Assembly: GCA_934270565.1 (NCBI GenBank)
Contig: CAKQPR010000026.1
Span: 1-22,339, forward strand
Direction: 5' to 3'
Origin: an uncultured Clostridia bacterium
GTDB lineage: Bacteria > Bacillota > Clostridia > Christensenellales > Pumilibacteraceae
DNA length: 22,339 nucleotides
Below the pieces are notes generated by a model. The model saw nothing but the letters and a program-made list of their open reading frames with translations. It had not been told where the DNA came from and ran no database searches. Positions 7,080-13,503 of this stretch are shown here, one piece after another; position 1 is the stretch's first letter; each line of letters begins with the position of its first letter. A program made the position numbers and the translations under genes.

Positions 7080-7892
7080 TCAGCCTCTGTAACGAAGCGA
7101 GCCGAGGTCGGTTATGCGGTTGAACGTGTCGCCGTTGCGGGTGAGAAGTTCTTCCGCGAGCGCCTTATACGCGATCGAGCCCGAGCATTTGGGTTCGAAA
7201 AGCATTACGGGCAAGCCGTAGCTGGGCGCTTCGCCGAGGCGAATGTTGCGCGGGATCTTGGTCGCGAATACCTTTTTGCCGAAGAATTTATGTATTTCTT
7301 CCGTAACGTTCTGCACGAGGCGGGAACGGCTGTCGTACATAGTGAGCACGACCCCTTCGACCTCGAGCGTGGGGTTAAGATATTTCTTTGCGAGCTTGAT
7401 GGTGTTCATCAGCTGGCTGAGCCCTTCGAGCGCGTAAAACTCGCCCTGAATGGGAATAAGTATGCTGTTTGCCGCAGTCAGCGCGTTCACGGTTAAAAGC
7501 GCGAGAGAAGGCGGGCAGTCGATACAGATATAATCGTAGACGTTGCGAAGCGGCGTAAGCATTTTTTTCAGGACTTTTTCGCGGTCCTCAACGCTTACGA
7601 GCTCGACTTCCGCGCCCGCGAGATCGATGTTTGCGGGGATAATGTCGAGGTTTTTTACCACCGTCGGAACAATGGCGGTTTTGGCGTCTACCTCGCCCGT
7701 CAGTATGCTGTAAGTCGAATACTTTACCGTTGATTTGTCGATGCCGAAACCGGACGAGCAGTTGCCTTGCGGGTCGATGTCAACGCAAAGCACGCGTTTG
7801 CCCATAAGCGCAAGATAGCTCGACAGATTGACGCAGGTCGTGGTTTTTCCCACGCCGCCCTTTTGGTTTGCGATCGCAATAATCTTCTGCAT
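7080..7892 (-). CDS. ParA/Soj-family ATPase without adjacent parB
   Basis: This 270-aa protein belongs to the ParA/MinD deviant Walker ATPase family, which positions DNA or other cargo on the nucleoid. It has the deviant Walker A KGGVGKTT (11-18), the VDIDPQGN motif (Asp38, Asp40) and Walker B YICIDCPPS (Asp125). It also has the Soj-like segments GVVLTMYDSR and IPRNIRLGEAPSYG. It is slightly longer at the C-terminus than typical Soj (about 253 aa). The ATG has GGTGAGG just upstream. It is the first gene of a minus-strand operon whose other members are two AraC regulators, with a 2-nt gap to the next gene. No ParB/Spo0J lies downstream, which is the usual arrangement. It could be the chromosomal Soj with parB elsewhere, or a cargo-specific orphan. 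Confidence 0.93.
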   Translation of the reverse strand: MQKIIAIANQKGGVGKTTTCVNLSSYLALMGKRVLCVDIDPQGNCSSGFGIDKSTVKYSTYSILTGEVDAKTAIVPTVVKNLDIIPANIDLAGAEVELVSVEDREKVLKKMLTPLRNVYDYICIDCPPSLALLTVNALTAANSILIPIQGEFYALEGLSQLMNTIKLAKKYLNPTLEVEGVVLTMYDSRSRLVQNVTEEIHKFFGKKVFATKIPRNIRLGEAPSYGLPVMLFEPKCSGSIAYKALAEELLTRNGDTFNRITDLGSLRYRG

Positions 7893-7933
7893 AATACCTC
7901 ACCGTAAAGAACAGAGTTTGTGTCACCGATTAT

Positions 7934-7963
7934 ATTTTAGCACAAATTCCGAATATACGCAAA
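7934..7963 (-). promoter_or_regulatory. Predicted parA operon promoter
   Basis: Read on the minus strand, the -35 is TTTGCG (7963-7958) and the -10 is TAAAAT (7939-7934), with an 18-bp spacer. TTTGTGC immediately before the -10 supplies a TGn extension. The leader would be about 35 nt. Confidence 0.6.
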
Positions 7964-7971
7964 CGTTTACA
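7958..7971. promoter_or_regulatory. cre-like / LacI-family operator candidate
   Basis: The sequence CGCAAACGTTTACA fits the catabolite-responsive element pattern TGNAAACGNTTNCA at every fixed position except the first. It has the central AAACGTTT palindrome of LacI-family operators and overlaps the predicted -35 of the parA operon. Repression by CcpA or another LacI-family protein is an inference. Confidence 0.4.
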
Positions 7972-8013
7972 GGCGTTTTCGGCTAAATTTCACTCTGTTT
8001 CGTGTCGTTCGCC

Positions 8014-8043
8014 TTGACCGCCGCACCCGAATTATGATATAAT
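8014..8043 (+). promoter_or_regulatory. Predicted HAD gene promoter
   Basis: The -35 is TTGACC (8014-8019) and the -10 is TATAAT (8038-8043), with an 18-bp spacer. It points away from the parA promoter in the shared 211-bp intergenic region. Confidence 0.8.
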
Positions 8044-8103
8044 ATCCGCGTTGGCGGGCGAATTTATATAAGTTTGCGTTCGCGCGCCGAAGGAGTACCT
8101 ATA

Positions 8104-8763
8104 GTGAATATCCGATACGTCGTTTTCGACCTTGACGGAACGCTTCTCAATACGCTCGACGATCTTTTTTTGTCGGTGAATAAAATTCTGTCCGATCACG
8201 GCTATAAAACGCGGTCGAAGAACGAGGTGCGGTCGTACCTCGGTAACGGCGTTCGGGCGCTTCTCGATCTCGCGCTTCCCGAAGAGGAAAGATTCCGCAC
8301 GGACGAGCTTCTGCCCGAATTTAAGGCGTACTACGACCTTCACAAAGAGGACAATACCGCGCCTTACGCGGGCGTGAAAGAGGCGGTTGCGGAAATCAAA
8401 AAAGCGGGCGTAAATTGCGCTATCGTTTCGAACAAGTTCGACGCGGCAGTTCAGGAACTTAAAAACGTCACGTTTTCGGGACTTATCGATTTTGCGTGCG
8501 GCGAGCGCGAAGGCGTGAAACCGAAACCTGCGCCGGACGGCGTTTTTCTCGCGATGCAGGCGCTCGGAGCCGATCCCGCCGAAACGGTTTACGTCGGCGA
8601 CAGCGAAGTCGATCTCGCGACGGCGAATAATTCGGGGCTTAAATGCGTGGCGGTAAGCTGGGGCTTCCGCGACCGCGACGAGCTGGTAAAGCGCGGCGCT
8701 AAGAATATCGCCGATACGCCCGAACAAATGAAAGACTTTATTCTGTCGGGAAACGTTCTATAA
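8104..8763 (+). CDS. HAD-superfamily phosphatase, phosphoglycolate phosphatase-like
   Basis: This 219-aa cytoplasmic hydrolase transfers phosphate through an aspartyl intermediate. Motif I is FDLDGTLLNT (nucleophile Asp9, acid/base Asp11) and motif II is Ser109 in AIVSNK. Motif III is Lys139 in GVKPKPAP, and motif IV is VGDSEVD (Asp166, Asp170). The helical cap after motif I (about 15-80) makes it a class C1 HAD, like phosphoglycolate phosphatase or PpaX pyrophosphatase. The exact substrate cannot be read from sequence. The start is GTG, supported by AAGGAG (8090-8095) eight bases upstream. An in-frame TTG at 8074 would lie before this ribosome binding site and is rejected. It is probably monocistronic. 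Confidence 0.93.
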   Translation: MNIRYVVFDLDGTLLNTLDDLFLSVNKILSDHGYKTRSKNEVRSYLGNGVRALLDLALPEEERFRTDELLPEFKAYYDLHKEDNTAPYAGVKEAVAEIKKAGVNCAIVSNKFDAAVQELKNVTFSGLIDFACGEREGVKPKPAPDGVFLAMQALGADPAETVYVGDSEVDLATANNSGLKCVAVSWGFRDRDELVKRGAKNIADTPEQMKDFILSGNVL

Positions 8764-8867
8764 CGACAGAAAAACGGTTTTGAGGAAGAAAAAGCCGTTA
8801 ATCGGACAAAAAGCGCGGTTTTTCGACAAAAACTTACCGAATTCCGATAAAAAATACAAATTACGAC

Positions 8868-8897
8868 AAAAATCGACGCGATTTACGTCGGTTTTTT
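8868..8897. terminator. Bidirectional terminator overlapping the PocR-AraC stop
   Basis: AAAAATCGACG (8868-8878) pairs with CGTCGGTTTTT (8886-8896), with one wobble and a 7-nt loop. T runs occur on both strands, so it can terminate the HAD gene from the left and the regulator from the right. The stop codon of the regulator (8883-8885) lies in the loop. Confidence 0.75.
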
Positions 8898-9731
8898 GCG
8901 ATACTCGCGAGGAGAAACGCCGAATTTGCGGGAGAATACGACCGAAAAATAGTTGGGGTCGGAGTAGCCGCAACGCCCCGCGATTTCGGTTACGGAACAA
9001 GGGGTTGTTTTCAGCATTTCTGCGGCGCGACGAAGCCTTATATCCGTAAGCGCTTCCGTCACCGAAAGCCCGCGCGATCTGAAACGGTGGCGAAGGTGCG
9101 AGGCGGAATATCCGACCGCTTCGGCGATATCGTCGGTCGTAAGGTCCTCGGAAAACCTGTCGTACATTATCCTCAGCGCGCGATTGAAAACCGGATCGGC
9201 GCCGTCGTCCGCCGAGCCCGAAGCGAGACACTTTTCGGCGAACGCTTCCGCTATATACATAATCGGAGTGACGATTTTTCGGGCGGTTTTCTCGTCGGGT
9301 GCGAGGGGAGAAAGCTCGTCGTAAGCTTCTTTGAAATTTTCGCCGCAAAGCTCGCTTAGCTTAGCGGCTTTTTCTGTTGCCCGCGCGCCGCCGCGATAGC
9401 CTGTGAGGTGAACGCACATTACCGTTTTGCCGTCTGCGACTACGGGGAAAACCCATTCTTCCACGCCCGCCCAGCAGCTTGCAAAATAGGGTGCGGAGGG
9501 AAGTTTTGCTTTCAGTCGTTCTTTGTTGTGTGGGCATTTTCCCGAGGTTGCCGCGTTGCGCTTTAAGTAGTAGCACACCGCGCACGGGTGGACTTCGTAT
9601 TCGTAAAGCACGGGCAGATGCGCCGACATACTTTTGTCGAAACAGCTGAGACATACTTTCAGCCCGCGCGAACGCATTTCGTCGATGGCGGAAGTAAGAT
9701 CGTCGAGAATTTCGGTTTCGGATCTGTTCAT
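8883..9731 (-). CDS. PocR-domain AraC-family transcriptional regulator
   Basis: The 282-aa protein has an N-terminal PocR-type sensory domain (about 5-160). Its conserved cysteine-rich pattern is visible: Cys27 and Cys30 (CLSC), the HPCAVC segment (Cys50, Cys53), Cys66 (KCPHNKER) and Cys86 before WAGVEEWVFPV, then CVHLTGYRG. An AraC DNA-binding domain follows, with helix-turn-helix units at about 197-217 and 247-268 and the ending GVSPREYRKKP. PocR domains are known to sense small hydrocarbon-type ligands such as propanediol, but the ligand here is unknown. AAGGAGA lies just before the ATG. It is transcribed divergently from the FAD oxidoreductase at 9843, its probable target. Confidence 0.93.
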   Translation of the reverse strand: MNRSETEILDDLTSAIDEMRSRGLKVCLSCFDKSMSAHLPVLYEYEVHPCAVCYYLKRNAATSGKCPHNKERLKAKLPSAPYFASCWAGVEEWVFPVVADGKTVMCVHLTGYRGGARATEKAAKLSELCGENFKEAYDELSPLAPDEKTARKIVTPIMYIAEAFAEKCLASGSADDGADPVFNRALRIMYDRFSEDLTTDDIAEAVGYSASHLRHRFRSRGLSVTEALTDIRLRRAAEMLKTTPCSVTEIAGRCGYSDPNYFSVVFSRKFGVSPREYRKKPT

Positions 9732-9750
9732 CGGTTCTCCTTACGGCAGA

Positions 9751-9779
9751 AAAATAAAGATTATTAGCCGTTACGTCAA
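9751..9779 (-). promoter_or_regulatory. Candidate proximal promoter of PocR-AraC gene
   Basis: On the minus strand, TTGACG (9779-9774) and TATTTT (9756-9751) are separated by 17 bp. It is an alternative to, or used with, the stronger distal promoter at 9798-9826. Confidence 0.45.
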
Positions 9780-9797
9780 TGTTTTCTTTGAAAATCT

Positions 9798-9826
9798 ATT
9801 ATATAATATATATGATCAGAGGTCAA
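9798..9826 (-). promoter_or_regulatory. Candidate distal promoter of PocR-AraC gene
   Basis: On the minus strand, TTGACC (9826-9821) and TATAAT (9803-9798) are separated by 17 bp. It overlaps the only -10-like box (TATAAT, 9802-9807) available to the divergent oxidoreductase gene, so the two transcripts may compete. Confidence 0.6.
9802..9807 (+). promoter_or_regulatory. Candidate -10 box of the FAD oxidoreductase gene, no -35
   Basis: TATAAT lies 36 bp before the ATG. No recognisable -35 lies 16-19 bp upstream (the bases there are near 'aatgttt'). This fits a promoter needing an activator, plausibly the divergent PocR-AraC protein. Confidence 0.45.
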
Positions 9827-9842
9827 GCGAAAGGAGACGAAA

Positions 9843-11159
9843 ATGGAATTTTATCACGAACAGGCGAAAGATTTACCGATAATAGCCGAAACGGACGTGC
9901 TCGTATGCGGTTGCGGCCCTGCGGGCATAGGCGCGGCGATAGCGGCGGCAAGGCGCGGGGCGCGCGTTATGGCGACCGAAATGCAGAGTTGTCTCGGCGG
10001 CATTGCGACGGCGGGCATGATGAGCCACTGGGGCGGCAGATCGTCGAGCTTCGTGCTTCCCGAAATTTACGCGCGGCAGACCGAAAAGGCGAAAGTCATG
10101 GGCGGGTTCGGCGAAAATCAAAGGCAATACGTTGACGACGGCTACGCGACGATTTCGATCAACCACGAGGAGCAGAAGATAATTCTGGACGAAATGTTCG
10201 CCGAGGCGGGCGTAAAGGTGCTTTTCAATACGCTCGTTGTCGGAGCGGTGGTCGAAAGCGGGCGGGTGAACGGCGTTATCGTCGAAAACAAGAGCGGCAG
10301 AGGGGTGATTCGGGCGCGCTATACCGTGGACGCGACGGGTGACGGAGACGTTGCCGCGAGCGCGGGCGTTCCGTTCTTCAAGGGGCGTGAAACGGACGGG
10401 CTTATGCAACCTGCCACGCTTATGTTCAAGATCGGCGGGGTGGACTACTCCCGCGCGGTTTTCCCGGGGTCGTTCGAAACGAAAGTCTTTACCGAAAAGG
10501 GGGAGCTTCAGGCGCTCGCGCTCGAAAAATTGCCGCACCCCGCGGGGCACGTTCTGCTGTATCCGTCGCCCACCGAAGGCGCGGTCGTTTGCAATATGAC
10601 TAACGTTATAGGTGTTGACGGAACTGACGCGCAGAGCCTGTCCGACTCGCTTACTATGGCGCGCGGGCAGATCGGACCGATAATCGCGTTTTTACGGGAA
10701 TACGCGCCGGGGTACGAGAATTGCTATATTCTGAGCACGGCAAGCCTTATGGGAGTGCGCGAAACGAGGCATTTCGAAGGCGTGAGCTCGCTTACTCCCG
10801 AGGATATTCTGGTCGCGCGGAAGTTCGACGACTGGGTGGTGAAACGCGCGTTTTTCAATTTCGACGTGCATAACCTCACCGGCGCGAGCCTCGACAAGAC
10901 CGGCGTGCAGAAGGAGTGGAAACAGAGCGAGGATTATTCGATTCCGTTCGGGTGTCTGCTTCCCAAGAAAATCGACGGACTGTTGTTGTCCGGCAGGAAT
11001 ATTTCGGGAAGCCACCTCGCTCACAGTAATTTCCGCATTATGAGCGTTTGTCTTGCGCTCGGCGAAGCGGCAGGTACCGCCGCCGCGCTCGCCGCCGAAC
11101 GCGGCGTTGAGTGTCGTGAACTTTCGGCGAAGGATATTCAGCCGTTCTTGGGAGAGTAA
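9843..11159 (+). CDS. FAD-dependent oxidoreductase (FAD_oxidored family)
   Basis: This 438-aa cytoplasmic flavoprotein has an N-terminal Rossmann motif, VLVCGCGPAGIGAAIAAARRG, with the GxGxxG glycines at 23, 25 and 28. A Glu (TEM, about 46) follows that would bind the FAD ribose. The segment LGGIATAGMMSHWGG and a second nucleotide-contact segment, YTVDATGDGDVAASAG, are typical of this family. So is the C-terminal block GRNISGSHLAHSNFRIM...LGEAAGTAAALA. No signal peptide is present. Members often sit beside sugar-use genes, but their substrates are mostly unassigned, and I cannot name one here. The ATG has AAGGAG (9831-9836) six bases upstream. The gene stands alone, diverges from the PocR-AraC regulator and is followed by a terminator. 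Confidence 0.92.
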   Translation: MEFYHEQAKDLPIIAETDVLVCGCGPAGIGAAIAAARRGARVMATEMQSCLGGIATAGMMSHWGGRSSSFVLPEIYARQTEKAKVMGGFGENQRQYVDDGYATISINHEEQKIILDEMFAEAGVKVLFNTLVVGAVVESGRVNGVIVENKSGRGVIRARYTVDATGDGDVAASAGVPFFKGRETDGLMQPATLMFKIGGVDYSRAVFPGSFETKVFTEKGELQALALEKLPHPAGHVLLYPSPTEGAVVCNMTNVIGVDGTDAQSLSDSLTMARGQIGPIIAFLREYAPGYENCYILSTASLMGVRETRHFEGVSSLTPEDILVARKFDDWVVKRAFFNFDVHNLTGASLDKTGVQKEWKQSEDYSIPFGCLLPKKIDGLLLSGRNISGSHLAHSNFRIMSVCLALGEAAGTAAALAAERGVECRELSAKDIQPFLGE

Positions 11160-11263
11160 AAGTTGTAAGGGGGTTGTCGCGGCGTTGCGGGCGACGGACG
11201 AAGATTTTGCAAAAAGACGATACGCACGCTTTTTTGCGACCGGAACGCGAATAACGACAATAT

Positions 11264-11302
11264 AAAGCGTCGGAGGACTGCGAGCCTTTCGGCGCTTTTT
11301 TT
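11264..11302 (+). terminator. Intrinsic terminator
   Basis: AAAGCGTCGGA pairs with TTTCGGCGCTTT (two wobbles), followed by a run of seven T. It is about 105 bp downstream of the oxidoreductase stop. The stretch in between (11160-11263) shows no credible gene. Confidence 0.75.
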
Positions 11303-11323
11303 GTATGTTTGGGGTATTTTAAA

Positions 11324-11462
11324 GCCTTCCCCCTTGGGGGAAGGTGGATTGCCGAAGCGTCAGCGTAGGCAAAACGGATGAGGGGTCGGACTACGACAAA
11401 CGTAACGTAAGAAACAACCCCTCATCAGTCGCTACGCGACAGCTTCCCCCCGAGGGGAAGCC
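11324..11462. repeat. MITE-like element, short form (139 bp)
   Basis: The ends are near-perfect inverted repeats: GCCTTCCCC at the left and GGGGAAGCC at the right. Internally, 'gatgaggggt' and 'acccctcatc'-like segments are also inverted. The same element occurs at 17527-17750 with about 85 extra bp in the left arm. No coding capacity is present. Confidence 0.75.
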
Positions 11463-11491
11463 TGAATAAGTCGTTTTTTATCATTTTGACC

Positions 11492-11612
11492 GCGAGGTTT
11501 GGCGGCGGGGCGAGGAGCGCCCCGCCCTACCGAAGCGGGATACGACATTTCAAGCAAATACTTTGCCCGTAACGTTGTATCTGCGGGCGGACGAGGGCGT
11601 CCGCCCCTACCA
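11492..11612. repeat. Composite B+A hairpin repeat, copy 1 (121 bp)
   Basis: It contains a type B hairpin (11504-11531, with one extra A in the loop), a 53-bp linker and a type A hairpin (11585-11611). Copy 2 at 11877-11996 differs only by loss of that A and one C-to-T change. Confidence 0.9.
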
Positions 11613-11630
11613 AATAAGGCCATATTCGCA

Positions 11631-11704
11631 TCATTCGTTGCTCGGATCGCTTCGCTCACGCTCGTGCCACCTTCCCACCCCAAGGGGAAGGCATTAGCGG
11701 TTGC
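11631..11704. repeat. Dispersed repeat, cttccccc hairpin module copy
   Basis: It matches 36-108 over its full length, with scattered differences. The hairpin here is interrupted (CCTTCCCACCCCAAGGGGAAGG). Confidence 0.7.
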
Positions 11705-11717
11705 TACTATTTAATGT

Positions 11718-11876
11718 CATTTCGACCGAAGCGTGAGCGGAGTGGAGAAATCCCCTGCGGGAGGCGGTGAACCGCCGCGGGCGAGTGTTTGGGGGGTGGT
11801 ACCGTTCAGTTGTGTTCGTGTTCGCTCCCGCCTTGGTCTCGACTACGCTCGAGATGACGGAGCGAGGGAGCGTTCC
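11718..11876. repeat. Dispersed repeat, 'gagaaatc ... gactacgctcgagatgac' module
   Basis: The two ends ('cgaagcgtgagcgg' and 'tcgactacgctcgagatgac') are partly inverted. The middle contains 'ggcggtgaaccgccgcgggcg'. A related copy lies at 17205-17345 and fragments at about 177-199 and 19365-19395. Confidence 0.65.
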
Positions 11877-11996
11877 GCGAGGTTTGGCGGCGGGGCGAGG
11901 GCGCCCCGCCCTACCGAAGCGGGATACGACATTTCAAGCAAATACTTTGCCCGTAACGTTGTATCTGTGGGCGGACGAGGGCGTCCGCCCCTACCA
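11877..11996. repeat. Composite B+A hairpin repeat, copy 2 (120 bp)
   Basis: Type B hairpin at 11889-11915 and type A hairpin at 11969-11995, with the same linker as copy 1. The near identity of the two copies 385 bp apart points to recent duplication or gene conversion. Confidence 0.9.
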
Positions 11997-12060
11997 CGCT
12001 CTACCGATAGTAAATACAGGCATTGCCGAATTGCCCGCAGGGGCTCGCCGTGATGATGTT

Positions 12061-12080
12061 GTGCAAGATGGTGCAAAGTG
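12061..12080. promoter_or_regulatory. Tandem 10-bp direct repeat, candidate AraC operator
   Basis: GTGCAAGATG is followed directly by GTGCAAAGTG. The pair lies about 60-80 bp before the predicted transcription start of the glycosidase operon. That position and the direct-repeat layout suit AraC-type activators. Assignment to a particular regulator is not possible. Confidence 0.4.
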
Positions 12081-12102
12081 AATATTTTTTGGGTAAAATC
12101 GC

Positions 12103-12132
12103 TTATAAATCGTCGTTACGGTGTGCTATAAT
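12103..12132 (+). promoter_or_regulatory. Predicted glycosidase operon promoter
   Basis: The -10 is TATAAT (12127-12132), preceded by GTGTGC, a TGn extension. The best -35 is the poor TTATAA (12103-12108, 18-bp spacer). A weak -35 with an extended -10 suits activator-dependent control. Confidence 0.55.
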
Positions 12133-12164
12133 ATTCATAACGTTTATTTTTAGCGAGAGGAAGC

Positions 12165-13487
12165 ATGGTCAGAATTGATTTTAACGAGGTTGTGGGGAAA
12201 ATCAAGCCGATGAACGGCGTGAATAACGGACCTACGCCGCCGTCGGTGCGCGGGCTGAGCGATTTCGAGCTTTATAAGGCGGCGAACATACCGTTCGCGC
12301 GGCTTCACGACAGCGCGTTTTCGACTTATTACGGCTGGGAGTTTTCGGTGGACGTTCACCGCATTTTCCGCAATTTCGACGCGGACGAAACCGACCCCGC
12401 ATCCTACGATTTCGAGGAAACGGACAAGTATATAAAGACTATTCTCGATGCCGGCACAGAGGTTTTCTATCGGCTCGGAACGAATATCGAGCACGGCAAA
12501 AAGTGCGGCACGATCCCGCCGAAAGATTTTCACAAGTGGGCGCAGATCTGCGAACGCATAATCGCGCATTTCGTCGAGGGTTGGGCGAACGGATACGAAT
12601 ACCCGATCCGTTACTGGGAGATCTGGAACGAGCCCGATTGCGGCGGTCCGGACGGTCCGAATCCGTGCTGGCAGGGAACGTATCCGCAGTTCGGCGAATT
12701 CTTCTGTATAGCCGCCAAGCACCTCAAAAGCCGTTTCCCGTCGCTCAAAATCGGCGGTCCGGCGTTTGCGTGGATACTTGCCAAGTACGAGCCGAGCGGC
12801 GTGAACCCGCCCGTCGAGCAGATCCTTTCGATCATGCGCCGCGAGGGCGTGAAACTCGACTTTATGGCGTACCACTGCTACCACGACACCGTTGAATTTT
12901 TCGTCGAAGCCGCAGATTGCGCCGCCGCGATTTTCGAAAAGTACGGCTACGGCGATTGCGAAATTTTCCTCGATGAGTGGAATTACGTCAAGGGCTGGTC
13001 GGGAAGCGACTGGGTCTACAGTATGAAATCCATTCAGGGAAGGAAGGGCGCTTCGTTCGCGGCGGCGGTTATGTACGCGCTCCAGCGCAAGGACAGCGTG
13101 AGCGGACTTATGTATTACGACGCCCGACCGGACACCGTTATGAACGGTATGTTCGATCAGTTTTTCGAGCCTTTGCCCGGGTACTACGCGATCGCTTCGT
13201 TCGGCGAACTCTTAAAGCTCGGCGAGTGCGTGTTTTCCGAGGGCGAAAACGGCGTTTATGTTTGCGCGGCGAAAGGCGAAGCGGGCAGGGAAGCGCTCGT
13301 CACTTATTACGACAACGACGATAATTCCGCGCCGAAGTCGGTCTGTTTCGAGCTTTCGGGAGCGGACGGCGAAGCGGAAATTTATTACCTCGGCGACAAA
13401 GGTTTCGAACTTCGCGAGACGGTGAAATCGGACAAATTCACGCTTACGCTCGGGCTTTTCGACCTCGTAAAAATCATAATAAAATAA
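12165..13487 (+). CDS. Clan GH-A glycoside hydrolase, GH39-like, paralog 1
   Basis: This 440-aa retaining glycosidase with a (beta/alpha)8 barrel lacks a signal peptide, so it acts in the cytoplasm on imported glycosides. The probable acid/base is Glu156 in YWEIWNEPD and the probable nucleophile Glu271 in IFLDEWNYV. LDFMAYHCY (about 231-239) is another conserved barrel segment. The last 80 residues form a small beta domain, as in GH39 enzymes. Family GH39 (xylosidase-like) is my best guess, but other GH-A families cannot be excluded and the sugar specificity is unknown. AGAGG lies four bases before the ATG. It is the first gene of a three-gene operon. The following gene is a paralog, with about 30 differences in the first 200 residues by my count. 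Confidence 0.88.
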   Translation: MVRIDFNEVVGKIKPMNGVNNGPTPPSVRGLSDFELYKAANIPFARLHDSAFSTYYGWEFSVDVHRIFRNFDADETDPASYDFEETDKYIKTILDAGTEVFYRLGTNIEHGKKCGTIPPKDFHKWAQICERIIAHFVEGWANGYEYPIRYWEIWNEPDCGGPDGPNPCWQGTYPQFGEFFCIAAKHLKSRFPSLKIGGPAFAWILAKYEPSGVNPPVEQILSIMRREGVKLDFMAYHCYHDTVEFFVEAADCAAAIFEKYGYGDCEIFLDEWNYVKGWSGSDWVYSMKSIQGRKGASFAAAVMYALQRKDSVSGLMYYDARPDTVMNGMFDQFFEPLPGYYAIASFGELLKLGECVFSEGENGVYVCAAKGEAGREALVTYYDNDDNSAPKSVCFELSGADGEAEIYYLGDKGFELRETVKSDKFTLTLGLFDLVKIIIK

Positions 13488-13503
13488 CAAGGAGAAACAA
13501 TAT

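Larger units (their letters stand above)
11318..12060. repeat. Repeat island 2, no gene
   Basis: This gene-free mosaic runs in the order: cttccccc element (11324-11462), type B plus type A hairpin pair (11492-11612), cttccccc hairpin module (11631-11704), a module with 'gtgagcggagtggagaaatc' and 'tcgactacgctcgagatgac' (11718-11876), a second B+A pair (11877-11996), and the 'ggctcgccg' module (12003-12049). Open frames here run through palindromes and are not believed to be genes. Confidence 0.8.

Noticed and set aside
11733..12081. Overlapping short frames in repeat island 2
   Set aside because: They run through palindromic repeats, have no ribosome binding site and encode low-complexity Arg/Pro/Gly peptides that recur wherever the repeat recurs.
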